DNA from: Scatophagus argus
Taxonomy: Eukaryota; Chordata; Actinopteri; Scatophagidae
Reading direction: 5' to 3'
Length of the DNA stretch: 64,000 nt
NCBI RefSeq assembly: GCF_020382885.2
Contig: NC_058513.1
Location: forward strand, 18,439,641-18,503,640
Shown: in pieces, positions 44,001 through 54,911 of the stretch
How the letters are laid out: the number at the start of each line of letters is the position of its first letter
Position numbering within the stretch: the first letter of the stretch is position 1
Program-made: the position numbers and the translations under genes
Notes under the pieces: generated by a model
The model's database searches: none
What the model saw: the letters and a program-made list of their open reading frames with translations, nothing else
Told to the model about the DNA's origin: nothing

Positions 44001-47000
44001 CATCATCTATACTCAACAAAAATATGTGACATTTGCACTCACTGCATGTTTGTCTGTCAGTTTCGACCAGGTGAAGGCTCACATTCAGTCCTACCTGAAG
44101 AATGTGGAGGAGAATCTTCTGAGCAGGGAAGATCGGACTGAACTCTACCTGCTGTTTGTCAACTGCTTCCAGGTAAAAGACTCAAACTCCACCGTGTTTG
44201 TGCTTCTCGCATGAGCAGCACGTTCAGAGTGACGATAATCACGATCCTCGTTGTTTCTGTCGTTTTGGCCTCATGTTTGCAGGTAAGAATTGCTCGTCCC
44301 GTCTCACTGTTGACATTTTCTTCCGTGATAGATCGATAGATACTTTATTGATCCCGAGGGAAATTCAAGATTAACTACCATGGATTCTGTGCAAAAGTTG
44401 GATGTGTACGGTCCAGCGGAATGCCACGACTTGTTATTGATAATTTATTTTGTTATTTTTCTCAGGACTCTCTGTTGTGCTCTAAAGCTAAACAGAGTAC
44501 AGAACAGCAAGGACAAGCAGAGACCAGATTCCTGAGCCGGATTGCCAGGAAACAGACTCCAGACAGACAAGAGGACCCAGCAGAGTTCCTGCTCAACATA
44601 GCCAGGCTGAGAATATGCCTGAGCAGCGCTGCACGGCTGCTGGAGAAAGCTGCAGCTCAAGGTGTTTGTTTCACTTAAATCACAGCAACGTCGTCATTTA
44701 GATTGTGCAACACTGTTTAATTGCACACTGCCTGCGATGATATTTGATGCATCAGTACAAGGATTGAAATGTATTTTATTGGACCATTCACAAATGTGTA
44801 CCATGAGCCACGAAGATTTCTCTTCGGGAGTTTTCCATGCGTGTTGTGTGAAGTCATGTTCACAGAGAGGTTAGCAAATATGAATAACTTACACTATCAA
44901 TATGTATTTTAATTTCATATTACGATGATGTAGGTTTTACAAATGTAAATGGTTTCCCCCCAAAAATGCATGTAAAGTCATATTTCTACAGGAATGTTGC
45001 CACCTGCTGGTTAAACCAGCTAAATGCTTGTAAAGCCTACACCATTTAATGTGGAATTAAAATGTGTATTTAAAGAGTCATTAAAGTTATGCACATATGC
45101 AAATTACCCAGTGTATTTTTGTGCATATCACTTTGTGAACAGGAAAATGTTGGTGTATTATGGTACTCATTTGTCCTCAGTAGGTGACAGCTGTTGTAAA
45201 GGTTGTAAAGGACACTGTCACCTTCTTGTGTTTCCTAATGAAATGCAGGCAGACAGTCGGTGGACACTCAGTTCCTGATGCAGGTGAGGGCGGTGTGTGA
45301 ATACTCCAGGAACGACTGGCACAGGGTTTACCTGCTTCGAGTCCTGCACAGACTCTCGGGGTTGGACTGCATACTGTCCCTGATGAACACCCCGGACTGG
45401 AGATGGGTCTTCCCTCCAGACCTGCTTCGACTTCAGGTATCTTAGAACAACTCAGAGCTGCTCTTTCAATAACAAGAAAGTTTTTCTTTGTCGTCATGAT
45501 ACTTTGACGTTATATACAGTCACAATAGTTAACGTGACGTATATTGTGACATGCTCATTTTGATCATTTGATTATTTTCTGGGTTAGTTGTTTGGTTCAG
45601 AAAAGAAAACAGACAAATACTGAGACTCCCAAAAAGAAAAACTAAAAAAACACCTCAGGGATTATCAAAAGTAGCTGCCAGTTAATATTCTGTTGATCAT
45701 CCAGCAGATAAACTGGACAGGGAACTGAGGCTTCTACCTCACACTAGCACACACCTGTACATGCATATTTATGCTCACATGCTAAACTGGCTTCTTATTT
45801 ATTTATGTCCTTTCTAAGAATGTTTAGTTTTTTTATATTGTATTTGTCTTAGCCTATATATTCTACTCTTAGCCTATATATTATTTTTACTTAGCTTATA
45901 TTTGTATTTTTTTATTCAACTTTTCATTTCATATTATTTTTTTAGAAAATGCCCTACCTATTGCTTCCGGGACCTGAGTCCTAATTTCTTACCATAAGCA
46001 TGTAAATGTGAGCTGGTATGACAATAAAAGTTCCAACTACGTCACTCTGTTAACTACAACAATCTTTTCATTTGTCATTTACAAGGAAAAAACAAACAGT
46101 TAAACTTTCCTCTTTTCTTAAAGCGAATGATTCCAACTAACGTGGACCAGTTCCTCTGCTGTGGGACGCCTTACCGAGCCCTGAGAGACGCTGTGGCCCA
46201 GGTTCTGCTGGAAAACAGATCGGACACCTTCGTGACAGAAATCCAGGTCAGAGAGACTCGAGAGCTAACAGGAAGGCTGAGGACAACGTTAGTGTGGGTT
46301 TAAAAGGAGAACCGATGATCCTGCTTCACTGCTGTCCACAGACTCTGTCATGTCTCCATTTTCTAAATGTTTATATGCTTCTCATCAGGTCGGCTGGGTA
46401 ATAAAAAGGCTGTCAGAAAGCTTGAAACTGATCGTTGAGTTTTTGGAAACGTGCTCGGATCGCAGTGCCAAAGCAACATTTTGTCTTTCCTTCTTTGTGT
46501 GTCATTTTTGATCACGTCCGTATTCTTCTGTTCCGTCTGTGTTGTTTCATCTTCTCTGTAGAAGCTGCGAGGTTCTCAGATCAGCCTCTTGGCCTTGGCT
46601 GTGTTCAGACAGGTCACCTGCCGCTACCGATCGTCTGACTTCAGTATTCATCCCTCTCCACAGGTCGCTACATGTTATGTCTTACGTGAAGTTTGTCTAT
46701 TGCAGATTTTCTTCCTGTGTTTAACTTGTGGATCGACATAAATGTACAGGAGACGGCGAGACTGGAGGAGCTTCTGAAGAACGTCAGGTCAGAGCAGTTG
46801 AGGGATTTCTGCCGTGGACTCCTGTCGAATCAGATCGGCGGGGCGGATTCAGGCCTGAACATCAGCGGGGACCTTTTGGCTGACAAACAAACACTCCTGG
46901 AGCTGCTGGTCCATCTGGACTCTGTGCTCCTCAGTGGAAACCCTCTGCTGGCTCCTCTCTACCAGATAGCCTTCCAGCCTCAGAATGTGACCGTAAGATG

Positions 47001-50000
47001 CGGCTTATCTCCTTCTTAAAGGGGCACTCCACCAGTTTTACAAATGAGATTTCTTCTGTGGTGTCATATTGATATCATTGGGATTATCTCAGGTTGACCT
47101 TGGAGACATTTTTAGAAATGTTTAACTGCATAAACAGGATAAAAATTAGGAAGATGTTGATTATGTACATAAAAATTACATAAAATTATATTATAGAATT
47201 ACAAAAGTTAAAATTACAAATTCATATTTTCTTCCATTTTCCTACAAGGACTCCTTCCTGCCCACCATGCCTGATGATCACACGACTGAAGCCAGTCAGT
47301 GGATGCGTAGAGAGGGGAACGCACAGCTGTACTGTAAGTATTTTGCATGATATCATCAACACTTCTGTACAAGCAGACCATCAGGATTTATATAATATCT
47401 TTATTTATCATTCACAGATTGTGCCAACGGTCATGCATGCTTTGTGGGAATGGTACGAGCTTTTATTGTGTTCCTCTTACCATTCATTAAGCAAAGTGAA
47501 ATTCAATAAATAATGCATTATCTGCTTCTGTATTGCCCCATAGTGTGGTAAACCGATGGTTATATCAAAGTGTGTAGACTGTGGACTTCCCATTGGTGGA
47601 CAAAATCATTCCCCAATCCCTGGATTTACTAAACACACAGGACAAAGGTATTCGTCTCTTCAGTCGTCCAATTTTGTGACAGAATTTTCAGTCAAATATT
47701 TGTGTTAAATTTGTGTTCCTCCTCATGTGTTTAAAGCGTCAGAGATCAAACTCGGACGGGACACGTATTAGGGAAGGCTCATCGGAGGTCTGAAGCCCCT
47801 GAGAGACAGATGACTTACGCTCAGTCGTGCATCCTGCGGTTGTTGACGCACCTCGCCATGCTTCAGGGCGCCATAACAAATCAAAGAGTGAGACTTCAGT
47901 TAGATTTGCACCAGATTTGACATGTCACAGGAACTATGTGATAATACTGTGGTGTTTTCTGTTGTAGGGAGTTGGTGACATGATCCAGCCGAGGCCCTGT
48001 GATGTTTTCAACTTCCTGTGGAGCCATCTTGAAAAAGACTTGCGCGTATTGGGGCAGACACTGGATCAGAACATGGACAACACGGCGGTTACACTTCATT
48101 TGATTCTCCATACCTGCACAGGATTCACTACAGGTGATACAGCCTTTCCTACAATTTTCAGCTGTTTCTATTGGCCCTTTCACACATGCAGTCTGTCGCT
48201 GAAATGTACAGGAACGTTTCCTGCACGTTGTCCTGTGTGAATGGTAGCAGGGAAGTCGTAACATCTGCTCAGACAGAAATGATCCTGAATGTAGCTGCAT
48301 GTGTACAAAATGAAAATCACTAGTGGTACCTGAGAGGTTCTCCTCAGTAATTTATCAGGAACCGCATGTTGAGATGTGCCATATCTGTGCTGAATGTTAT
48401 CAAAGGGTCCCGCGGCGCAGGACCGGATCTGTCCTCCAGACGAGGACGGCAAGAGTGGGAGAAGCTCTTCTGTGACTCTGCCATCAACCCAGTACTTCAA
48501 GTAGGGAATACAGTGTTTTTAAAAGCAGTGAATTCATTGATGTAACTGCAATCAATACTAGATACATTTTCATAAGGAAGACACAAAGACCTTTTGTGCT
48601 ACAGGATGATAAGTCTTTGTCCCTCCTGCTTGTTTTTAGGATTTGCAGAAGAATTTGGCTGAAGCTCAGGACAAAATCGGTGAGGACGAAGGACTTGCCG
48701 GAAGCCCCCTGATGAAACTCCTGTTTGGGGATCCTGCAGACATGTTGTCCCTCCCCTCTGAGTGCCCAACACATCGCTCCTCTTTCTGGACTCTACCCGA
48801 GACGATGACAGTGGAGCGCTTCTCTCAGCTGGTGGGAGAACCACAGGGACGCAGCTCCTTACGTCTGCTCATCACGTTCCTCCAGAAGGTACCAATCTTC
48901 ATCAGTGACATGAGATAATCAGACGGGTGTGCGCTTGTTCCGTGACTTCCCAAACTCAGGTCTCGTGTTAATGCATGTAACATGTTAGTTGCGGTCCTGA
49001 CATCGGTGACATATTCCATCCATCCATCCATCCATCCATTTTCTATATCGCTTATCCGTCAGGGTCGGGGGGGGGGGCTGGAGCCTCTCCCAGCTGACTA
49101 CGGGCGAGAGGTGGGGTTCAGCCAAACTCCAGTTCAGAGTGCTTGACATGTACTGACTCTGTTTGTGTGTGCTGGCCTCAGATTCACTGTGTGCGGCAGC
49201 TGCATCACCTGCCTGAGCTGGCTGCTCTGCAGTCAGACCTGCTGAGGGTGTTTCCTCTGACAGCACACTCGTCACCGCAGAGCATTGCTCAGCTGTTACA
49301 GCAGATACCCACAGGTGCATCAACATTTCATTCTGAAGTCAACCACAATGAAAGCGTGAACACACGCACTGACACAGACAGGCCTTTCTTATTGTCCGTG
49401 TTAGGATACCAGAAGAAGATGCTGCTTGAAAGAGTGGAAAGATTCATCAAGGTGTGGAACAGCCTCAGAGCAGAGGTGGCAAACAACTGTAAGCAAGTTC
49501 ACATTATCGTGCGCACTTATTTATTAACACAGTGTTAATTGATTGGTATTGAATCAAATCAGACTGAAATGAGAAAGAATAATAATCATAATAATCATTC
49601 TTGGACTGAACCACATTCAGTGGATTTGGTGTGAAGCCAGAGCTGTGATTAGTTACTTCCTTCACTGCAGGACTTCATGTACTTTCTCCCGTGCCTGTTT
49701 GTACATTTAGCAGCAGACTTGGGTGTGGATGTGAACTTGTGTGAGAAGGAGGTGACGACTGAGAGCTCTGGGGAGTTTCTGACACTGAGTCGACATGGTC
49801 CGGGATCATGTCTTCGGACTCTGGTCGACCTCCTGTTGAAGACTCACAACAGCCTGGTGAGAGAGGCAAGGAGAGTGAGCGGTGAAGACAGGTCAGTCCC
49901 CCGTGTCCAGAGTCAAGTACTCCACATCCAGAGTCAAATGCAAAGGCTCTTGGCTGTTAGCACTGAATGAAAACATGATTGTAGGTTTCATCAAGAAAAA

Positions 50001-53000
50001 CTTGCTTCCATCTGGAACATTATTGCCACCAGCCGTGACTCTGCACTGTTCTCACTGCTTTCTTATGTCCTGTAAAGTTATAAAAATATTTCATCAGTTA
50101 TGTCAGAAATCATGTCATGAACTCATCTCATGAGCCTTCAGACTCATGTATATCATAGAAAGTGGACTTTGAAGATACTGCAGTATGTCCTCTTCTCACC
50201 CGCACCTGTAAATCCCTGTCATCTCAAGTGTATCCTCATGTGTTTCCAAATCTGTGATGAATACAGCAGATGGTAGATGTGCTCCTGTTTTATTTCTGCA
50301 GTGAATACAGTGTTCCTTTAGAGAGGATATCAGAAACCCAGCTGACCCTGTGCCACCCAGAAAGGGAGCTGCTGCCTCTGGTTTTAGTCCACTGCCACTA
50401 TACCTTGAAGAAAGGAGGTGAGACAGACAGCAGCTACGATCTGCCAGGCATCCAAAACCAGCTGGCCCGTCGTTTCCTGGCTGGAAAACCACTCATCCAG
50501 GCGGTAAAAAATCCAAACTAATCATGTGCATGTGTCACGTAATAGCACACATTCTGCTCACCGGCACTGTTGTCCTCTCTGATCAGGACACGTCGCGGTA
50601 CCTGATCCGACACCTGCAGGATTTCTCTGTGATTCTGGCTGAGGTCAGAGGCAAGATTCCCCAGGTAAGAATTTTAGGGTTTTATAGTACCAACGTCTGT
50701 ATCTGGAACTGACTAATGCCAGCCCAGGAATGTTCATGGTACTTTCCCCTGTTGGATTTTGTGAGGCCACTTTGTTAGAGGTCAAATTCCTTCCCTCACA
50801 CTCGTCTCGCTGGCCTGCTGACAGTTTCTCTGTCTGTACTGCAGGCACCGCTGAAAGGTTCAGTGTGCAGCACCATGAGAACTGTGCTGCGTTCATACAC
50901 TGATGTCTGTGATGCTGTGTTTGTGCTGGAGATTGGCCTTCGCTTTCTTGGCAAGACCGGTGGGGATCCTCAGGGTCAGCTTTTGTCCTACCTCACTGAC
51001 TCACTGCAGATGAACCAACAGATTTCCAGCTCTGTAGCCAAGGTAGAAACCTCCAAGCCCACAGCTATTTTCATTACAACACTGTTATGCAAAGAATGTG
51101 ATTATGCTGATCTCCTTTTGTAAGCTGTTACAACAACCCAATCTATAAACCTCCCATTAAAAGATCACTTTTGTGTGTGAAAATATGTAAAATAAAAAAG
51201 TTAATGTTCAATCCATTAACGATGAATCGGTTTACATTGTAACTTACATAACAGCTAAAAACTTTATTCATTTCTGTAATACATGAGAATCTATTAGCAG
51301 ACTACTGAAACCTGATCTAAGCAGTCACATTGGACGGGTTATTGATGTGAAGCACTGCAGTGCAGATGTTTGAATTCATTCCAGACTTCATCTGCATTTC
51401 TGTGCAACAGTAGTGTGACACTGACTGTGCAGATCTCGTGATGTTCACAGTGATGGATTACACAAGTCAAGCAAGTCGCACAGGTTTTCTGTACAGAAAT
51501 GACTGAAAAATGACTGGCTGCAGCAAAAGAAAAAATACATGAAAACACTTAAAACTGTGCAGATCACATTCAGAAACAGTCAACTAAAATGTGAGCTAAA
51601 GAGGCCTTTTGAATCATCAAATCTCTCTTTTTTCTTTTTCATTTTAGAGTCTTGGAGAGATCAGACTGGAGCACAGCATATTCACCTGGCAGCTCCTGAC
51701 GTGTTGGAAGTCTGAGCTTATGCTGAGCAGAGAGCAAGTTAGTGTTAATGAAACGCACAGAAGAATGACTCTCTTGTTCTCAGTATATATCAGAGTCAAC
51801 CACAAGTCCACTCATTCCTGTCATTCAACTCAGTTGCTTGACTATGTACTTAATAATATTGTGTAATTGTGTGATTAAGTTTGACAGTATATTTGGCTGA
51901 CATTAGAAACATACTGGCTGTGTATGCATAGTGGTTTTGTACATCTTACAAAATGCTTCACAAAACTGGCTGCACAAATGGCAAGTTAACCTCGTCACTT
52001 ATTTGTTCCCATCCGTAATTGGTTCTGTTTTTGTCTCAGTAAAAAATACAAAATTAGTTTCTCTCCCAGTTCTGTGGTGGCTTTTACATCTGTCCATTAG
52101 AATTTGCATTTTCTCACGCTGAACATTACTTCATATATTATATGGAATCAAGGATACAAAACAAAACTGTGTGGAAATTAGTCATCAGGATTCCTAGGAA
52201 GTATGGATTTTGATTTTAGTAATTTCCAGGCAGTTATCTTGTCAGTTATTTGACATAATAGTCATAACAAACATAATAGTGGCTGACCCCAAACCCCATC
52301 AGTTTTCTGTGCTGTAATTTGTTAAACTGCACGTGCCCAGAGTTTGACCCCAATAAAAACTGAATTTGAAGAACTGCACTGCAGTTTCTGCTTCAAAGCT
52401 GCGTGTTGTTGTCATCACCTTAAACTCTGATTACACTTAACTGATGATCTTGTTTCAGGATCCGTTTCAGAGGCTTCCCTCAAAGTTCCAGCAGAAGCTG
52501 TCTGACGAGAAGAGGAAAGGGCTGAAGGGTTTCTTCGCTGTCACAGATGTTGATGCTTTTTCTTTGGAGCTGCATGAAATTCTGCTGCTGAAGACGAGTG
52601 ATGCAGTGCCTGGCGAGGCTTACCAGCCACAGTGGGAGTAAGCACAAGCCATTTGTAACCCCCCTCCTCCTTACCATTTGTAAGGTTAGAGTCTTTAAGA
52701 GGCAATGCACCAAATGGTCAAAAAAACCCAAAACGTTTGCATTATTGACATTTATTCCCCAGTATACCCAAGAAGTGTTTTCTTTACAGAAGAATTCATG
52801 GTAAGCTCGTGAATGTAAGAAGTGTGCCTATTGTCAGTTCAAAGATTACCACCCCAGTCTGAAGGAATCCATTGATCCTAGACAGCTTTAATCAGAGTAA
52901 AGTGTGGAGGTCTCACCCGGGCCTCTCCCTTGGGATTTGGAGCCTATTGACATCCAGGACCAGAGCGTGACCCCTCCAGGCAGCCATCTGTCAGGAGAAG

Positions 53001-53287
53001 GGAGCTTAAGTAGTATCTCCTCAGCTGCAGGTCATTTCTGTTGAAGCAGCTGCTGGGCAGGGAAGTGAATAGGAATGCCTGTGGAGAAAACAATGGATGC
53101 AGTGCTAACAGTTGTTTTCTTCATGCCCTCCCTCCCTGCTGTCTGCAGCATCAGGTACACCATAGAGAGCCATTTGGAGCAGAAGGACCTTCCACCTCTG
53201 CTGGGGCTGGAGTCTTTATCAGAAGATATCACCCTCGGACAAGCGGCTGACGTGTGGAGGGCGGCTGTAGAGTTTAAGAGAAGATAA
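24578..53287 (+). CDS. rnf213: RNF213-type giant E3 ubiquitin ligase (AAA+, RING, RZ finger)
   Basis: 64 coding exons keep phase throughout and give about 5,125 residues (human about 5,207). Exons: 24578-24670, 24750-25453, 25541-25696, 25923-26092, 26183-26466, 26554-26801, 27093-27299, 27370-27583, 27661-27716, 27793-27958, 28044-28193, 28350-28448, 28542-28670, 28842-29007, 29121-29288, 29390-29539, 29625-30256, 30536-30695, 30785-31002, 31090-31233, 31324-31476, 31823-33107, 33282-33466, 33561-33713, 34284-38096, 38194-38330, 38416-38514, 38625-38737, 38839-38952, 39077-39123, 39230-39386, 39634-39769, 39989-40177, 40262-40395, 40536-40711, 40796-40999, 41485-41672, 41752-41872, 41998-42098, 42299-42478, 42913-43058, 43158-43257, 44061-44172, 44466-44661, 45249-45436, 46124-46246, 46562-46663, 46750-46992, 47249-47333, 47418-47452, 47544-47647, 47737-47887, 47968-48133, 48406-48500, 48640-48888, 49182-49314, 49405-49488, 49711-49891, 50302-50503, 50587-50664, 50845-51042, 51648-51737, 52459-52637, 53149-53287. 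Order: disordered N-terminus, CBM20-like domain, helical arm, dynein-like AAA+ core, RING, RZ finger, C-terminal shell. In mammals it ubiquitylates proteins and bacterial lipid A, acts on lipid droplets and is a moyamoya risk gene. Teleosts have more than one rnf213; which copy this is I cannot tell. Looks intact. Confidence 0.94.
34284..38096 (+). other. rnf213: RNF213 giant exon coding the catalytic AAA+ modules
   Basis: One uninterrupted exon of 3,813 nt encodes about residues 2031-3301, as in the mammalian gene, which also has one giant exon here. It holds the AAA3 Walker [10 protein letters not shown] (about residue 2337, 35202-35228) with Walker [12 protein letters not shown], and the AAA4 Walker A GKPGSSKS (about residue 2676, 36219-36242) with Walker [13 protein letters not shown]. 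Conserved blocks such as [31 protein letters not shown] and [18 protein letters not shown] are intact. Near its end, before [11 protein letters not shown]-type sequence, there is a roughly 100-residue acidic stretch (37590-37910) that the human protein lacks. Confidence 0.92.
41320..41455. repeat. Degenerate 'ATGCTAAC' tract in an rnf213 intron
   Basis: Repeated ATGCTAAC, ATGCTAAA, CATGCTATAG and CATGCTAACTT strings within about 110 bp, a low-grade tandem repeat of the sort common in teleost introns. Confidence 0.5.
42299..42478 (+). other. rnf213: RNF213 RING finger exon
   Basis: A single exon carries the C3HC4 RING: CPIC, then [10 protein letters not shown], then CPKC, preceded by RFGIS (human RFGIQ). 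All eight zinc ligands are present. It has no usable internal start codon and is easily missed by open-frame searches. In RNF213 the RING is not needed for all ligase activity; the RZ finger also contributes. Confidence 0.93.
43540..43925 (+). mobile_element. 5'-truncated L2-like LINE remnant
   Basis: The open frame around 43560-43760 contains [13 protein letters not shown], resembling the C-terminal end of L2/Rex-type ORF2. It is followed by an AT-rich 3' region and the tail TTGACAATAAAAATC (43900-43914). It lies in the rnf213 intron between exons 43158-43257 and 44061-44172, same strand as the gene. Confidence 0.55.
44327..44372 (-). mobile_element. SINE/LINE tail fragment, antisense
   Basis: 'GATACTTTATTGATCCCGAG' (44338-44357) is a near reverse complement of the tail of the SINE at 3676-3701 (CTCGGGATTAATAAAGTA). 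It is a short fragment in an rnf213 intron. Confidence 0.6.
45780..46035 (+). mobile_element. L2-like LINE 3' end, tentative
   Basis: AT-rich sequence with a local direct repeat of CTTAGCCTATATATT (45850-45881) ends in ATGACAATAAAAGTTCC (46019-46035), similar to the tails at 43900 and 58797. Confidence 0.45.
47249..47647 (+). other. rnf213: RNF213 RZ-type zinc finger, split over three exons
   Basis: Exons 47249-47333, 47418-47452 (35 nt only) and 47544-47647 join to give [17 protein letters not shown], then [17 protein letters not shown]. The Cys and His of C-x3-H and the following C, C-x2-C pattern match the RNF213/ZNFX1 RZ finger, whose His and Cys are reported to be needed for ubiquitin transfer to lipid A. 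All ligands are conserved, so the ligase should be competent. Confidence 0.92.
49012..49125. mobile_element. Interspersed repeat fragment with CCAT tandem
   Basis: (TCCA)n followed by TTTTCTATATCGCTTATCCG, a G-run, then GCTGGAGCCTCTCCCAGCTG and GGGCGAGAGGTGGGG. I recognise this as a very common teleost dispersed repeat. It lies in an rnf213 intron. Confidence 0.75.
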
Positions 53288-53699
53288 ATTATGTCTTCAG
53301 ACAGCTAAGGGGACTTGCTGACTGACTGTACTTAATGCATTTCATATGTTCGAACATGTTCATTTAAATATGCCTTTCTGTGGTGTAAATATTGTCAATG
53401 TTGAAATTTTGAGATGTCTGAAAGGTTCAAATGAGAGAGAAAGTTGCTTAAAATTGAAACAGGGCCATTTATATTCCATTATATCACGTTCAATTTGTTA
53501 ATGACGTTCCAGGGAACAATTAATAAATTAACTATGAATGAACTACTACTACTTTGTTTTCCGTCAAAGTGTTTCCCAACACAGAGCTAAAGATGTCATT
53601 TTGCCATCACACCTCCTTTGCAAAGTCAACCAAACCGTCGCTTGGGCCACGCCCCATGGAAGCCACACAGTTGACGGACAGCTCCATCCAGCCTATCAG
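53288..53699 (+). other. rnf213: rnf213 3' UTR with polyadenylation signal
   Basis: AATAAA at 53522-53527, about 235 nt after the stop codon, is the likely end signal. A second AATAAA at 53707-53712 already lies in the cep131 promoter region. The genes are therefore only a few hundred bases apart. Confidence 0.55.
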
Positions 53700-53927
53700 T
53701 TGTGCAAATAAAGGGACAATGTTCTGTCTCCACCAATCACAGACTTCGAGAGCCCGAGATTATCTTGTTACCACAGAGATGATGTTACGCGTTATGTGGT
53801 TCCCCGTATTTGTCTACTGAGTCAACGGAGTACTTTCGCTGGGTGTCAGAGGATTGTGTTGGGAATTAAAACACAACAGCGAAAGCCAACTGTAGCTTGT
53901 CAGCAATGGTGCCATCCAGCTTCTAAA
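53700..53927 (+). promoter_or_regulatory. cep131: cep131 promoter and non-coding first exon
   Basis: A CCAAT box (ACCAATCAC, 53732-53740) lies roughly 130 bp before a probable first exon ending GCTTCTAAA/GTGAGT (GT at 53928). That exon contains a complete seven-codon upstream reading frame, 53906-53926 (MVPSSF and stop, ending at the splice site). No TATA box. I found no convincing RFX X-box palindrome although the gene is ciliary. Confidence 0.5.
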
Positions 53928-54911
53928 GTGAGTAGTTTGCACTAAAATGCTGGTGCAGCGACCAGCGTTTATGGGGTTGATGGGAAGATCGTTAAAGACA
54001 GTAACTGTTAGCTAGAAACGCTTGCTTTTGACAAGACTTCACCTGAAAACCAACCGTTTTTATTTTCCTTCAACAATAACTTATTAACGTTTGAAATACT
54101 GTGGTTAACGTTAGCTTAGTGTTGCGGCTGGAAAACGGCTATGATTTAACAAATCAGTGTAAATTGTGTTACTTTGGAAAACATCCCGATTTGCATCACT
54201 TGGGAATAATCTGTCCTAGTCAGCAGGGTCCACACTTAACGTTTCTAACGGTTTAATGACTGTGTTAGCTTACTGAAAGGTTGATGTTACCAGTAGCTAG
54301 ATAAGGAGAAAATATGTGTTAGCATAACGACATTTACTAAGGACAGCTGTATTTTTGCTCCAGTTTTATACGTAATATAACAACATCTATCATACCTGTC
54401 AGGTACGCAATGTTATTTTTGTTAGCTAGCTATCGGAGCTATCGTACGCCTCTACAGTAAAGCAGCAATTTTGAAATATTATGAGGAGCAAGCAAATGTA
54501 TCCGGAGAGCCGCTCTGAAAGGCGTTAACGTTATGTTTGGCTGCCAGGATAATACAGCCTCGTAGCCTGAGCCATAGTGTATTTTAATTAAGGCTTTATT
54601 TTAATCAGTGAACCAGTTGGTTTTGTAGCTAACATTCATTTGTTCAGGTACGCTTAACAACTGTAAGTACTAAATAGTACTGTACTACTCGTTTGCACTT
54701 TGATTTCTTGTTCTGAGGCTACTCCAGCTGAAGTAAAAATAGTGAGAGGTTTTGTTGTTGGTTACCCCGGGAGACAAAACAGTGAGGGGAAAGTGGCTGT
54801 TACTTCCTCTGTTGTTGTGATTGTGCCTGCTGAGTCCCAAGGCGCATTGCATGTGTGACCTATTGTGTCACTTATATAAGCCTGTTTCACTGTCTTCCAG
54901 CTTTGCAGAGG
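53928..54911 (+). other. cep131: cep131 intron 1 with GTTAGC-rich sequence
   Basis: Non-coding. GTTAGC, GCTAGC and TTAACG motifs recur between 54007 and 54440, as in the starts of oxld1 and nploc4. The acceptor CTTCCAG at 54900 begins the first coding exon, 11 nt before the ATG. Confidence 0.55.

Noticed and set aside
53760-53800. Possible RFX X-box near the cep131 promoter (GTTACC followed by GAGATG)
   Set aside because: Only one half-site fits; the second half does not form the required palindrome.
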